Shown: one piece after another, positions 37,773-46,698 of the stretch | How positions within the stretch are numbered: position 1 is the stretch's first letter | Layout: each line of letters begins with the position of its first letter | DNA from: Marisediminitalea oceani | GTDB lineage: Bacteria > Pseudomonadota > Gammaproteobacteria > Enterobacterales > Alteromonadaceae | Length of the DNA stretch: 64,000 bases | Assembly (NCBI RefSeq): GCF_003731635.1 | Contig: NZ_RCUA01000032.1 | Span: 24,950 to 88,949 of the forward strand | Direction of reading: 5' to 3' | Notes under the pieces: model-generated | Databases searched by the model: none | The model's input: the letters and a program-made list of their open reading frames with translations, nothing else | Told to the model about the DNA's origin: nothing | Translations under genes and position numbers: made by a program

Positions 37773-38393
37773 TTACTTAGAGTAAAGTTCGACGATCAAC
37801 TGTTCGTTAATTTCGGCAGACAAGTCAGTTCTTTCAGGAACACGCTTGAACGTACCTTCCATTTTGTTGCTGTCTACTTCAATCCAGGTTGGCTTCTCAC
37901 GCTGTTCAGCCAGTTCCAAAGCAGCCGCGATACGCGCTTGCTTTTTAGCTTTTTCACGAACAGAAACCACGTCTTCGGCAGTAACGTTAAACGATGGAAT
38001 GTTTACCACTTTACCATTTACTAAAATGGCTTTGTGGCTAACCAGCTGACGTGCTTCTGCACGAGTGCTGGCAAATCCCATACGATAAACTACGTTATCA
38101 AGACGCTGCTCAAGAAGTTGCAACAGGTTTTCACCGGTGTTGCCTTTCAGACGAGCGGCTTCTTTGTAGTAGTTACGGAATTGCTTTTCTAAAATGCCGT
38201 ACATACGACGGACTTTTTGCTTTTCACGCAGCTGCACACCGTAGTCAGACAGACGACCACGACGGGCACCATGTTGACCAGGCGCAGTTTCGATTTTACA
38301 TTTAGAATCGATTGCGCGAACGCCGCTTTTCAGGAACAGGTCAGTTCCTTCACGACGGCTAAGCTTGAGTTTTGGACCCAAATATCTTGCCAT
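37773..38393 (-). CDS. rpsD: 30S ribosomal protein S4
   Basis: The protein has 206 residues. It begins [20 protein letters not shown] and has the S4 RNA-binding region [21 protein letters not shown]. It nucleates 16S rRNA 5'-domain assembly and, in relatives, represses the alpha operon by binding the mRNA leader before rpsM. The matching leader is present (39170-39260). Confidence 0.99.
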   Translation of the reverse strand: MARYLGPKLKLSRREGTDLFLKSGVRAIDSKCKIETAPGQHGARRGRLSDYGVQLREKQKVRRMYGILEKQFRNYYKEAARLKGNTGENLLQLLEQRLDNVVYRMGFASTRAEARQLVSHKAILVNGKVVNIPSFNVTAEDVVSVREKAKKQARIAAALELAEQREKPTWIEVDSNKMEGTFKRVPERTDLSAEINEQLIVELYSK

Positions 38394-38417
38394 GTTCTTT
38401 CTCCAACTGTCCGTCGA

Positions 38418-38810
38418 TTAAACGCGACGTTTTTTCGGTGGACGACAACCGTTGTGAGGAATAGGCGTCACATCGGTAATGTTTGTGATCTTGTAACCTG
38501 TAGCGTTCAGGGCACGGATCGCAGACTCACGGCCTGGACCTGGACCTTTAACGAAAACTTCAAGGTTTTTCAGACCGTATTCTTGCGCGGCTACGCCGGC
38601 ACGCTCAGCAGCTACCTGTGCAGCAAATGGGGTAGATTTACGTGAACCACGGAAACCTGAACCACCAGAAGTTGCCCATGCAAGTGCGTTGCCTGAACGA
38701 TCTGTGATAGTCACAATTGTGTTATTGAAAGACGCATGGATATGAGCCATACCGTCTGCAACCTGACGTTTAGCGCGCTTACGCGTGCTACGAGCTGGTG
38801 CTTTTGCCAT
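38418..38810 (-). CDS. rpsK: 30S ribosomal protein S11
   Basis: The protein has 130 residues: [17 protein letters not shown] at the start, then [19 protein letters not shown] and the C-terminal [16 protein letters not shown], all diagnostic of S11. Forms part of the platform of the small subunit. Lies between rpsM and rpsD. Confidence 0.99.
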   Translation of the reverse strand: MAKAPARSTRKRAKRQVADGMAHIHASFNNTIVTITDRSGNALAWATSGGSGFRGSRKSTPFAAQVAAERAGVAAQEYGLKNLEVFVKGPGPGRESAIRALNATGYKITNITDVTPIPHNGCRPPKKRRV

Positions 38811-38826
38811 AACTTATACTCCCCGT

Positions 38827-39183
38827 TTACTTCTTAATTGGCTTACGAGGACCTTTACGGGTACGCGCATTAGTTTTAGTGCGCTGACCACGTAGAGGCA
38901 AGCTACGACGGTGGCGAATACCACGGAAGCAACCCAGGTCCATCAAACGTTTGATGCTCATAGAAACTTCACGACGTAAGTCACCTTCTACAGTGAATAA
39001 CGCCACTTGTTCACGAAGCTTCTCGATTGTAGCTTCATCAAGCTCTTTGATTTTTGTATCTTCTGCAACACCAGCGCCTGCACAAATGCTTTTCGCACGT
39101 GTAGGACCAACGCCGAAGATTGCCTGAAGGGCGATCACAGCGTGCTTGTGCTCAGGAATGTTAATGCCAGCGATACGGGCCAT
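38827..39183 (-). CDS. rpsM: 30S ribosomal protein S13
   Basis: The protein has 118 residues from the ATG at 39183 ([19 protein letters not shown]), with AGGAG seven bases upstream. The C-terminus [20 protein letters not shown] contacts tRNA. First gene of the alpha operon. The ribosome site lies in the S4-type leader, so this gene is the likely control point for rpsM-rpsK-rpsD-rpoA-rplQ. Confidence 0.99.
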   Translation of the reverse strand: MARIAGINIPEHKHAVIALQAIFGVGPTRAKSICAGAGVAEDTKIKELDEATIEKLREQVALFTVEGDLRREVSMSIKRLMDLGCFRGIRHRRSLPLRGQRTKTNARTRKGPRKPIKK

Positions 39184-39260
39184 TAACAGCACTCCTCTTA
39201 ATTATAGTCGACGGCCTAAAAAGCCCGATAGGATACTTACCCGTCGAACAAATTGCAAAT
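39170..39260 (-). promoter_or_regulatory. Alpha operon S4-binding leader
   Basis: Upstream of rpsM the minus strand reads GTAAGTATCCTATCGGGC then TTTTTAGGCCG and GAGGAGTG before the ATG. This closely resembles the E. coli alpha-operon leader (GAGTATCCTG, CGGGCTTTTCAG, TAGGAGTG), where S4 stabilises a pseudoknot that traps the ribosome. The exact 5' end and pairing were not computed. Confidence 0.72.
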
Positions 39261-39288
39261 AAAAGGTGATTAATTCATCTGCGCCGAA

Positions 39289-39314
39289 AGCAGAACCTGA
39301 TGTCAGGTTCTGCT
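39289..39314. terminator. Strong hairpin between rpmJ and rpsM
   Basis: AGCAGAACCTGA, TG, TCAGGTTCTGCT: a perfect 12-bp inverted repeat with a minimal loop in the spc-alpha junction. It may end or attenuate spc operon transcripts or block decay from the 3' end. No U-tract follows on the minus strand. Confidence 0.45.
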
Positions 39315-39347
39315 TACAGTTTTTAACAAATCATTCACCGCGTTAGA

Positions 39348-39464
39348 TTAGCCTTGACGCTGCTTATGCTTAGGGTCAGAGCTACAAATCACACGCACAA
39401 CACCGTTGCGCTTGATGATTTTGCAGTTACGGCAAATCTTCTTTACTGATGCACGAACTTTCAT
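39348..39464 (-). CDS. rpmJ: 50S ribosomal protein L36
   Basis: The protein has 38 residues: [14 protein letters not shown], then [13 protein letters not shown] and the ending KHKQRQG. The Cys pattern CxxC...C...H is the zinc-binding form of L36. Too short for usual ORF calling, but position after secY and sequence are decisive. Last gene of the spc operon. Confidence 0.98.
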   Translation of the reverse strand: MKVRASVKKICRNCKIIKRNGVVRVICSSDPKHKQRQG

Positions 39465-39489
39465 TACATCACTCCGTAGTAGGCTTATC

Positions 39490-40809
39490 TTAGCGGCCGT
39501 AGCCTTTAAGATTCGCTTTCTTCAGAACAGACTCATACTGACTGGACATCAGATGGGTCTGCACCTGTGCCATAAAGTCCATGATAACAACTACGATAAT
39601 CAACAGTGACGTTCCACCGAAGTAGAAAGGCACGTTCCACGCAATCAACATGAACTCGGGCACTAAACAAATAAAGGTTATATACATTGCGCCAGCAAGT
39701 GTCAGGCGAGTCATTACCTTATCGATATAACGTGAGGTTTGTTCACCCGGGCGGATGCCTGGGATGAATGCACCGGATTTCTTCAGGTTGTCTGCTGTAT
39801 CACGCGGGTTAAATACCAGCGCAGTATAGAAGAAGCAGAAGAAGATAATCGCTACTGCATATAACATCACGTACAACGGCTGACCAGGCGACAGCAATAA
39901 CGCCACGTCCTGTAACCATGCCATTGATTCATTTTGTCCAAACCAGCCCGCAATGGTACCAGGGAACAGAATGATACTGGAAGCAAAGATTGGTGGGATA
40001 ACCCCGGCCATGTTTACTTTAAGTGGTAAGTGTGTGCTCTGCGCAGCATAAACCTTACGGCCTTGCTGACGTTTTGCATAGTTTACCACAATACGACGCT
40101 GGGCGCGTTCTACAAACACTACCAGGTACGTTAAGCCTACTACAATGGCGCCAATCAACAGCAGCAACAACATATTGATGTCGCCCTGTCTTGCTTGTTC
40201 CGCGGTCTGACCTATCGCTGTTGGCAGACCGGCAACAATACCAGCAAATATCAAAATAGAGATACCGTTACCGATACCTCGCTCGGTAATTTGCTCACCC
40301 AGCCACATCAGGAACATTGTCCCGGTGACCAAGCTTACTACCGCTGTAAAGTAAAATCCGAAGCCAGGATTAATCACCAAACCACTAATCAGGTTAGGCA
40401 GGCCGGTAGCAATACCGATAGACTGGAACGTTGCCAGTACCAGCGTTAAATAACGCGTATACTGACTAATTTTACGTCTGCCTGCTTCACCTTCTTTTTT
40501 CAACTCAACCATTGGCGGATGCACAACAGAGAGCAGCTGCATAATAATTGATGCAGTAATGTAAGGCATAATCCCCAAAGCCAGAACTGATGCACGCTCA
40601 AGCGCACCACCGGAGAACATGTTAAACATTTCTACGATAGTACCTTTTTGTTGCTCGAACAGTTGCGACAGTACTGCAGCATCGATACCAGGAATAGGCA
40701 CATATGAACCCAACCGGAATACTACAATCGCACCAAGTACGAACAACAACCTTGCTTTAAGCTCACTCAAGCCGCTTTTTGCGCCCGAATCCAATCCTGG
40801 TTTCGCCAT
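39490..40809 (-). CDS. secY: Protein translocase subunit SecY
   Basis: The protein has 439 residues with ten membrane segments. [20 protein letters not shown] starts the protein, [21 protein letters not shown] is the plug region, and NFGxx-like loops ([15 protein letters not shown]) and [20 protein letters not shown] are SecY hallmarks. It forms the inner membrane protein channel with SecE and SecG. Sits between rplO and rpmJ as in E. coli. Confidence 0.99.
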   Translation of the reverse strand: MAKPGLDSGAKSGLSELKARLLFVLGAIVVFRLGSYVPIPGIDAAVLSQLFEQQKGTIVEMFNMFSGGALERASVLALGIMPYITASIIMQLLSVVHPPMVELKKEGEAGRRKISQYTRYLTLVLATFQSIGIATGLPNLISGLVINPGFGFYFTAVVSLVTGTMFLMWLGEQITERGIGNGISILIFAGIVAGLPTAIGQTAEQARQGDINMLLLLLIGAIVVGLTYLVVFVERAQRRIVVNYAKRQQGRKVYAAQSTHLPLKVNMAGVIPPIFASSIILFPGTIAGWFGQNESMAWLQDVALLLSPGQPLYVMLYAVAIIFFCFFYTALVFNPRDTADNLKKSGAFIPGIRPGEQTSRYIDKVMTRLTLAGAMYITFICLVPEFMLIAWNVPFYFGGTSLLIIVVVIMDFMAQVQTHLMSSQYESVLKKANLKGYGR

Positions 40810-40814
40810 TTAGC

Positions 40815-41249
40815 TTATTCCTCTACTTTACCGCCAGCAGCTTCAATCGCCTCTTTGGCACCTTTAGTAACCTTCAACCCGCTAACAGTAACAGCGCGTG
40901 ATACTTCGCCGCTCTTAAGCACTTTAACGAACAGTACGTCTTTCTTAACCAGACCAGCTGCTTTTAAAGTGTCTACAGTTACTGTGTCGCCTTCGACCTT
41001 AGCGATTTCAGTCAGTGTAACCTGATCGGATACAAAGCTCTTACGAGAAGTGAAACCGAATTTAGGCAGACGGCGCTGAATAGGCATCTGACCACCTTCG
41101 AAGCCTGGCTTGATAGAACCGCCTGAACGGCTGGTTTGGCCTTTATGACCACGACCACCAGTTTTACCAAGACCAGAACCGATACCACGACCGACACGCT
41201 TAGCGCTTGTCTTTGATCCTTCGGCAGGAGAAATTGTGTTTAAACGCAT
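40815..41249 (-). CDS. rplO: 50S ribosomal protein L15
   Basis: The protein has 144 residues: [20 protein letters not shown], the glycine-rich [19 protein letters not shown] and [17 protein letters not shown] are L15 signatures. Five bases separate it from secY. Confidence 0.99.
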   Translation of the reverse strand: MRLNTISPAEGSKTSAKRVGRGIGSGLGKTGGRGHKGQTSRSGGSIKPGFEGGQMPIQRRLPKFGFTSRKSFVSDQVTLTEIAKVEGDTVTVDTLKAAGLVKKDVLFVKVLKSGEVSRAVTVSGLKVTKGAKEAIEAAGGKVEE

Positions 41250-41252
41250 GTC

Positions 41253-41432
41253 TTACTCCTCCACGATCTCAACCATGTAATATACACGGTTGATCATGCC
41301 ACGAACGGCTGGGGTATCTTCGAGTTCACGAACATGGTTGATTTTACGCAGGCCTAAACCTTTAAGCGTCGCTTTGTGCTTTGGCAGACGGCCAATCGCA
41401 CTTTTAGTTTGCTTTACTTTAATCGTTGCCAT
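41253..41432 (-). CDS. rpmD: 50S ribosomal protein L30
   Basis: The protein has 59 residues, translated by eye from the minus strand: [20 protein letters not shown], then [21 protein letters not shown] and ending MVEIVEE. This is bacterial L30. It fits exactly between rpsE and rplO. Confidence 0.98.
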   Translation of the reverse strand: MATIKVKQTKSAIGRLPKHKATLKGLGLRKINHVRELEDTPAVRGMINRVYYMVEIVEE

Positions 41433-41438
41433 GTCTGA

Positions 41439-41939
41439 TTACCCCAAAATTTCTTCTACAGACAATCCACGTTTAGCAGCGATACCGGCTGGCGAGTTCA
41501 TCTCGGTCAGCGCGTTAACGGTTGCACGAACAACGTTGATTGGGTTTGTAGAGCCGTAACATTTTGAAAGTACGTTCTGCACACCAGCCACTTCAAGTAC
41601 TGCACGCATTGCACCGCCGGCGATGATACCGGTACCTTCTGATGCAGGCTGCATGTAAACTTTAGAGCCAGAGTGACGACCTTTAATAGGGTGCTGCAGC
41701 GTGTGACCGTTCAGGTCAACGTTAACCATGTTGCGACGGGCTTTTTCCATCGCTTTTTGGATAGCGGCTGGCACTTCACGTGCTTTACCGTAACCAAAAC
41801 CAACACGGCCATTGCCGTCACCAACTACTGTCAATGCAGTGAAGCTGAAAATACGACCACCTTTAACCACTTTAGATACGCGGTTAACGGCAATCAATTT
41901 TTCAAGCATTTCACCTGTTTGAACTTCTTGTTTAGCCAT
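41439..41939 (-). CDS. rpsE: 30S ribosomal protein S5
   Basis: The protein has 166 residues. [20 protein letters not shown] and [21 protein letters not shown] form the double-stranded-RNA-binding N-domain, and the C-terminus is [14 protein letters not shown]5 helps decoding fidelity; spectinomycin resistance mutations map to the VKGGR loop in relatives. Confidence 0.99.
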   Translation of the reverse strand: MAKQEVQTGEMLEKLIAVNRVSKVVKGGRIFSFTALTVVGDGNGRVGFGYGKAREVPAAIQKAMEKARRNMVNVDLNGHTLQHPIKGRHSGSKVYMQPASEGTGIIAGGAMRAVLEVAGVQNVLSKCYGSTNPINVVRATVNALTEMNSPAGIAAKRGLSVEEILG

Positions 41940-41948
41940 TATTAACTC

Positions 41949-42302
41949 CTAGAACTGAAGGCCAGCTTCGCGAGCTGCATCAGCTAATGCTTTAACGCGA
42001 CCGTGGTATTTGAAACCGCTACGATCGAAAGCAACATCTTTGATGCCTTTTTCGATAGCGCGTTCTGCGATTGCTTTACCTACTAAAGCCGCTGCTTCAG
42101 CGTTGCCAGTTGATTTCAGATCTTTAGCCAGATCTTTTTCAACCGTAGAAGCCGCCGCCAATACTTCAGCACCGCTAGGAGCGATTAACTGAGCATAGAT
42201 GTGGCGAGGTGTACGGTTAATCACCAGGCGATGCGCGGCCAGTTCACGAATTTTAGCGCGTGCGCGAGTTGCGCGACGCAAGCGTGCTGCTTTCTTATCC
42301 AT
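41949..42302 (-). CDS. rplR: 50S ribosomal protein L18
   Basis: The protein has 117 residues from the ATG at 42302 ([20 protein letters not shown]); a frame four codons longer is less likely. [20 protein letters not shown] and [20 protein letters not shown] are L18 signatures. It binds 5S rRNA. Confidence 0.98.
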   Translation of the reverse strand: MDKKAARLRRATRARAKIRELAAHRLVINRTPRHIYAQLIAPSGAEVLAAASTVEKDLAKDLKSTGNAEAAALVGKAIAERAIEKGIKDVAFDRSGFKYHGRVKALADAAREAGLQF

Positions 42303-42314
42303 CGTATCACCCAC

Positions 42315-42848
42315 CTACTTTTTCTTAGCTTCTTTACGACGTACATGTTCGTCTGCATAACGAACACCTTTACCTTTGTAAGGCTCTGGTGGACGGTACG
42401 CGCGAATGTTCGCCGCAACCTGACCAACTACCTGCTTATCGGCGCCTTTAACGACGATTTCAGTTTGGGTCGGAGTTTCAACTGTAATACCTGCTGGCAT
42501 TTCGTATGCTACAGGGTGAGAGAAACCCAGAGTCAGGTTCAGTTTGTTACCTTGTGCCTGCGCACGGTAACCAACACCTAACAGCTGCAGTTTTTTCTCA
42601 AAACCTTGCGTTACACCAACAACCATTGAATTTAACAGAGCGCGAACAGTACCAGCCTGAGCCCAGCCATCAGGGAAACCTTCACGAGGTAACGCCTTAA
42701 CCTGGTTCTCTTCCTGTACTACTTCAACTGCGTCGTTAAATACGCGGGTCAATGTACCGTTTTTACCTTTGATTGTGACTTCTTGACCTGAGATTGAGAT
42801 CTCTACGCCAGAGGCGAGGTCAACAGGGGCCTTTGCTACACGTGACAT
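42315..42848 (-). CDS. rplF: 50S ribosomal protein L6
   Basis: The protein has 177 residues: [40 protein letters not shown], and the C-terminal [21 protein letters not shown]. Located near the GTPase-associated centre of the large subunit. 13 bp after rpsH on the coding strand. Confidence 0.99.
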   Translation of the reverse strand: MSRVAKAPVDLASGVEISISGQEVTIKGKNGTLTRVFNDAVEVVQEENQVKALPREGFPDGWAQAGTVRALLNSMVVGVTQGFEKKLQLLGVGYRAQAQGNKLNLTLGFSHPVAYEMPAGITVETPTQTEIVVKGADKQVVGQVAANIRAYRPPEPYKGKGVRYADEHVRRKEAKKK

Positions 42849-42861
42849 TTCAACTCCTCCG

Positions 42862-43254
42862 TTACGCTACATAACCGATGATCTCACCGCCCATGCCTGC
42901 TTTACGCGCAGCACGGTCAGTCATCACACCTTTAGAAGTTGACACGATAGCAACACCTAAACCACCCATTACTTTTGGCAGCTCATCTTTTTTCTTATAG
43001 ATGCGCAGACCAGGACGGCTTACACGTTCAATAGTGTCGATTACTTGCTTGCCTTCGAAGTACTTAAGGGTAACTTCTAAAACAGGCTTAACGTCACCAG
43101 ATACAGCGAAGTCTGTGATATAACCTTCAGCTTTAAGAACGCCAGCAATTGCTACACGTTGCTTAGAAGAAGGCATAAGTACAGAAACTTTCTGTGCCAT
43201 CTGGCCGTTACGGATGCGGGTAAACATATCCGCGATAGGATCTTGCATGCTCAT
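42862..43254 (-). CDS. rpsH: 30S ribosomal protein S8
   Basis: The protein has 130 residues: [18 protein letters not shown] and the closing [11 protein letters not shown] are diagnostic. S8 binds central-domain 16S rRNA and in relatives represses the spc operon by binding near rplE. Confidence 0.99.
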   Translation of the reverse strand: MSMQDPIADMFTRIRNGQMAQKVSVLMPSSKQRVAIAGVLKAEGYITDFAVSGDVKPVLEVTLKYFEGKQVIDTIERVSRPGLRIYKKKDELPKVMGGLGVAIVSTSKGVMTDRAARKAGMGGEIIGYVA

Positions 43255-43266
43255 ATCAGCTACTCC

Positions 43267-43572
43267 TTACCAGCTGGCTTTTTTCAGGCCAGGGACTTCA
43301 CCGCGCATCGCCGCTTCACGCAGCTTGATACGGCTCAGACCGAACTTACGTAGGAAACCATGTGGACGACCAGTAACACGGCAGCGGTTTTGCTGACGAG
43401 ACTTGGCGCTGTCACGTGGTAATTGTTGCAGCTTCAATACAGCATCCCAACGCTCTTCTTCAGAGGCGTTAACATCGCTGATAATCGCTTTAAGCGCAGC
43501 ACGTTTTTCAGCATACTTAGCAACAAGCTTTGCACGCTTTACTTCACGAGCCTTCATTGATTCTTTTGCCAT
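43267..43572 (-). CDS. rpsN: 30S ribosomal protein S14
   Basis: The protein has 101 residues, the long zinc-free form: [40 protein letters not shown] and [17 protein letters not shown]. The Cys ligands of the zinc form are absent, so no zinc-responsive paralogue is implied here. Confidence 0.99.
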   Translation of the reverse strand: MAKESMKAREVKRAKLVAKYAEKRAALKAIISDVNASEEERWDAVLKLQQLPRDSAKSRQQNRCRVTGRPHGFLRKFGLSRIKLREAAMRGEVPGLKKASW

Positions 43573-43583
43573 AACCCTACACC

Positions 43584-44123
43584 TTATTTTCTGAATGGGA
43601 AGTTGAACGCACTAAGTAATGCGCGCGCTTCTTCGTCAGTGCCAGCACTGGTAGTGATGGTGATATCCATACCACGAACCTTATCTACCTTATCGAAATC
43701 GATTTCAGGGAAGATAATTTGCTCGCGTACACCCATGCTGTAGTTACCACGTCCGTCGAACGACTTAGCGTTCAGACCACGGAAGTCACGGATACGTGGA
43801 ATTGCAATCGAAATTAAGCGCTCTAAGAATTCCCACATGCGCTCGCCGCGCAGGGTTACTTTACAGCCAATCGGATAACCTTCACGGATTTTAAAACCCG
43901 CTACTGATTTACGTGCAACTGTAACAATTGGCTTCTGGCCAGCGATAGCAGTCATATCTGCTGTCGCGTGCTCAAGAACTTTCTTGTCAGCAACTGCTTC
44001 ACCTAAACCCATGTTTAGAGTGATTTTTTCAATCCGAGGGACTTGCATGACGCTTTTGTATCCGAACTGCTTCGCAAGTTCAGCTACTACTGTTTCTTTA
44101 TAGAAATCATGCAGTTTCGCCAT
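43584..44123 (-). CDS. rplE: 50S ribosomal protein L5
   Basis: The protein has 179 residues from the ATG at 44123 ([20 protein letters not shown]), with GGAGAG upstream; the frame extends 27 codons further into rplX but that is not used. [15 protein letters not shown] and [21 protein letters not shown] are L5 signatures. It binds 5S rRNA. Confidence 0.98.
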   Translation of the reverse strand: MAKLHDFYKETVVAELAKQFGYKSVMQVPRIEKITLNMGLGEAVADKKVLEHATADMTAIAGQKPIVTVARKSVAGFKIREGYPIGCKVTLRGERMWEFLERLISIAIPRIRDFRGLNAKSFDGRGNYSMGVREQIIFPEIDFDKVDKVRGMDITITTSAGTDEEARALLSAFNFPFRK

Positions 44124-44139
44124 CGTACTCTCCAATAAA

Positions 44140-44454
44140 TTAAACGAGTTCGCCGTTAGACTTAAAGAAACGAACTTTCTTACCGTCTTCTGTACGGAAA
44201 CCAACGCGATCAGCTTTACCCGTTGCCGGGTTAACTACCGCAACATTAGAAACGTGAATGGATGCTTCTTTCTCAACAATACCGCCAGCTTCACCCAGTT
44301 GAGGGTTAGGCTTTTGGTGTTTCTTGACAAGATTTACACCTTCAACGACTACACGGTCATCAGAATTAAGAACACGCACGACTTTGCCTTGCTTGCCTTT
44401 ATCTTTACCCGCTAATACGACTACTTCATCATCACGACGAATTTTATTAGCCAT
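44140..44454 (-). CDS. rplX: 50S ribosomal protein L24
   Basis: The protein has 104 residues with an N-terminal KOW motif ([21 protein letters not shown]) and [20 protein letters not shown]. It starts large-subunit assembly. Lies between rplN and rplE. Confidence 0.99.
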   Translation of the reverse strand: MANKIRRDDEVVVLAGKDKGKQGKVVRVLNSDDRVVVEGVNLVKKHQKPNPQLGEAGGIVEKEASIHVSNVAVVNPATGKADRVGFRTEDGKKVRFFKSNGELV

Positions 44455-44466
44455 TATCGTGACTCC

Positions 44467-44835
44467 TTATAGTACCTCTGGGGCCAGTGAGATGATCTTC
44501 ATGAAGTTATCACTTCTCAGCTCACGGGTTACCGGTCCAAAGATACGCGTACCAATTGGTTGCTTGTTTGCATTAAGCAAAACAGCCGCATTACTATCGA
44601 AACGGATGGTTGAACCATCTGCACGACGAATGCCTTTTCTAGTACGCACCACCACTGCGTTCAGAACGTCACCTTTTTTTACTTTACCGCGAGGAATTGC
44701 TTCCTTAACAGTAACTTTGATGATGTCACCGATACCTGCATAACGGCGATGCGAGCCACCAAGAACCTTAATACACTGAACCCTGCGAGCGCCGCTGTTG
44801 TCGGCAACATCCAGGTTAGTTTGCATTTGGATCAT
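44467..44835 (-). CDS. rplN: 50S ribosomal protein L14
   Basis: The protein has 122 residues: [20 protein letters not shown] and [20 protein letters not shown] are diagnostic. First gene of the spc operon. The S10 operon genes that usually lie directly upstream (rpsQ, rpmC, rplP and others) are absent; the next gene upstream is an unrelated lipoprotein. Confidence 0.99.
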   Translation of the reverse strand: MIQMQTNLDVADNSGARRVQCIKVLGGSHRRYAGIGDIIKVTVKEAIPRGKVKKGDVLNAVVVRTRKGIRRADGSTIRFDSNAAVLLNANKQPIGTRIFGPVTRELRSDNFMKIISLAPEVL

Positions 44836-44939
44836 GATTAATGCTCCGCTGTTAATTATGACTCTCTCGAGTCTCCGATTGTGCTAAAAACGATCATATT
44901 GACCATTTTTAAACCATACCCCGCTAAAAAGGGCGCGAA

Positions 44940-44968
44940 ATAATAACAGAAAAGAATCAGGGAGTGTA
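44940..44968 (-). promoter_or_regulatory. Candidate spc operon promoter
   Basis: On the minus strand TACACT (44963-44968) and TATTAT (44940-44945) are 17 bp apart, followed by a GC-rich TTCGCGCCC discriminator of the type seen in ribosomal promoters. It lies about 105 bp before rplN. The -35 is a weak match. The remaining 44836-45116 holds only a leader and a hairpin. Confidence 0.45.
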
Positions 44969-45060
44969 GCGGGAATTTGAATTATTTTTAGCTAATCGCG
45001 GGTTTTGTGCGTTTAACTGTTAAAATATCTTTCCAATTGGCGTGGATGCCGGAATTTACT

Positions 45061-45088
45061 GGCCGGATGCGTAATGAAACATCCGGCC
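45061..45088. terminator. Hairpin after the DUF4397-like lipoprotein gene
   Basis: GGCCGGATG and CATCCGGCC form a nine-pair stem with a ten-base loop, 29 bp past the lipoprotein stop. No U-tract follows, so it may be Rho-assisted or just a 3' stability element. Confidence 0.35.
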
Positions 45089-45116
45089 GAGGGTGCGTAA
45101 TATAGGCTATTTTGGC

Positions 45117-46499
45117 TTAATTTACGATCTTTATTTCATAGCCAGAGCTCGTTTCGGCCGGCTCGACGGTAATAAAATAATTTTTGGTTTCATTAAAGCC
45201 GTACAACGGATACCTGAATAACAAATATTGTTCCTCATTACTGTCTTCATGCACGGCAATGACTTCGTAATAGTCCGCTGGCACCACATCTGAGTTGGTC
45301 TCGGCAAAGCCAATATGCTGAGTGCTGTATTCGGCGGTATCAATGGTTTCATCATGTCTTACCATGTAAAAGTCGACATCTGCATAATCATCTACCAGAT
45401 TCACGAAATTAATGGTTTTGTCATAGGCCTGCGATGCCGAACTCTCAACAAAACTCAGTGATGCCAGTGATGTACCATTCTGGTAGAGCACAATCGCCTT
45501 ACTCTCGCTCTGATTAAGCGTAATCAGTTTGTTGTTCATGGTTGTCAGGCTGTTATCGGCGATACTGGCGGTAATTCGGTAGTCACCGTATTCCACTTCG
45601 GTAAACTCCCCTGCCTCACCAGGCGCCAGTTCTACGCTGATTGCCTCTGCTTCATCGTCACCGGTAAAGGTAACGGTAACCGGTGAGTCGGTATTCAGAC
45701 TGTTGTAGATGCGATACTGCGATGTGGCGTCGACGTCTGTCACTTCGTACACCGTGGTAGAGTTCAGAAGTACATCCAGTGCCATACCGTTTTGAATAGC
45801 ACCAGATAAGTCCCGGGTAATAAGTACGTATTCTGTGTTATATGCAAGGCTGAGGGTTGGCGTTTCAAATATCACTTCATCAGAGCCAGGTTCAGTGAGG
45901 TAGATAGTGTATTCGTCTTCATTAAAATCTTCGCTGTCGTCATCGCCGTCCCAGTACGTGTATTCGGTAAGTTCACCGCTGGTTATCGTCCCGAGATAAT
46001 TGGCTGCTTCGAAAGGGTCGCCTGAATCGCTCATATACAAATCAAAGGTGGTGGTGCTGTCGAACATGGTTGAGGTAGCCATCAGCCGAAAATGGTCTTC
46101 CAGCGATTCACGGTAATATTCGTAGGTATCAAATACCGGCGCTTCAAAGTCACCACTTAGCACCACCAGCGTTTTGTAGGAGGTTTTGAGAGTAACGGTA
46201 ATAGTATCAATCACTACCTCCTGGTCGTCGCTGTCGATGCGATAAAATTCGAGCTCCAAATCGCCCTTTTCACCGGAAATAAGCGCACTGGCATCGCCGA
46301 ACTGAGCGTAGCCGAGGTCTGAGCCATCCACTTCCCGCATGTAAACGGTAGCGCCATTTGGCGAGCCGTTATAAAAATGGAGGTATGCTTCATCGTAGTC
46401 GCTGTTGGTAGAGCTGCCTGAGCCTCCGCAAGCCGTTAACAGCACGGTTAACAGTGCTGCCATGGCCAGGCGCATTATTATTTTAGAATGGGTAAACAT
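45117..46499 (-). CDS. Secreted lipoprotein with DUF4397-like repeats
   Basis: The protein has 460 residues from the ATG at 46499, which has AAGGAAG upstream. The signal ends in the lipobox LLTAC (Cys24), then a GGSGSS linker, so it is lipid-anchored. The body has two or three repeated beta-rich segments that start with LHFYNGSPNGATVYM, QYRIYNSLNTDSPVTV and INFVNLVDDYADVDFYM, the DUF4397 pattern of an aromatic strand, a short loop and a V-x-L/F-Y strand. It is highly acidic, as usual for a marine surface protein. Role unknown. It is the gene next to the TonB receptor, but they are 200 bp apart with a terminator between them. Confidence 0.72.
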   Translation of the reverse strand: MFTHSKIIMRLAMAALLTVLLTACGGSGSSTNSDYDEAYLHFYNGSPNGATVYMREVDGSDLGYAQFGDASALISGEKGDLELEFYRIDSDDQEVVIDTITVTLKTSYKTLVVLSGDFEAPVFDTYEYYRESLEDHFRLMATSTMFDSTTTFDLYMSDSGDPFEAANYLGTITSGELTEYTYWDGDDDSEDFNEDEYTIYLTEPGSDEVIFETPTLSLAYNTEYVLITRDLSGAIQNGMALDVLLNSTTVYEVTDVDATSQYRIYNSLNTDSPVTVTFTGDDEAEAISVELAPGEAGEFTEVEYGDYRITASIADNSLTTMNNKLITLNQSESKAIVLYQNGTSLASLSFVESSASQAYDKTINFVNLVDDYADVDFYMVRHDETIDTAEYSTQHIGFAETNSDVVPADYYEVIAVHEDSNEEQYLLFRYPLYGFNETKNYFITVEPAETSSGYEIKIVN

Positions 46500-46633
46500 G
46501 AGGTATTGCTTCCTTGAGATAATCAAAAATCATCTCAACAGACGCCCGGTTCCGATGTTGGTTCGCCAACCTCGCGCAGCTTTGCATTCCTTAACACTTC
46601 TTTACATTGGCGTCGCAATATTTCAGAAAAGGC

Positions 46634-46659
46634 AAAAAAAAAGCGGCCGGGAGGCCGCT
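46634..46659 (-). terminator. Rho-independent terminator of the ZnuD-like gene
   Basis: On the minus strand AGCGGCC, loop TCCC, GGCCGCT, then nine T: a textbook intrinsic terminator 40 bp past the receptor stop. Confidence 0.92.
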
Positions 46660-46698
46660 AAAATGGGAATGAAGTGAAATATACCGGGTACGCTCAGC

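Noticed and set aside
39230-39258. TTGCAA-17-TATCCT as the alpha operon promoter
   Set aside because: TATCCT lies in the part that is transcribed in the E. coli leader, so it is more likely RNA structure than a -10.
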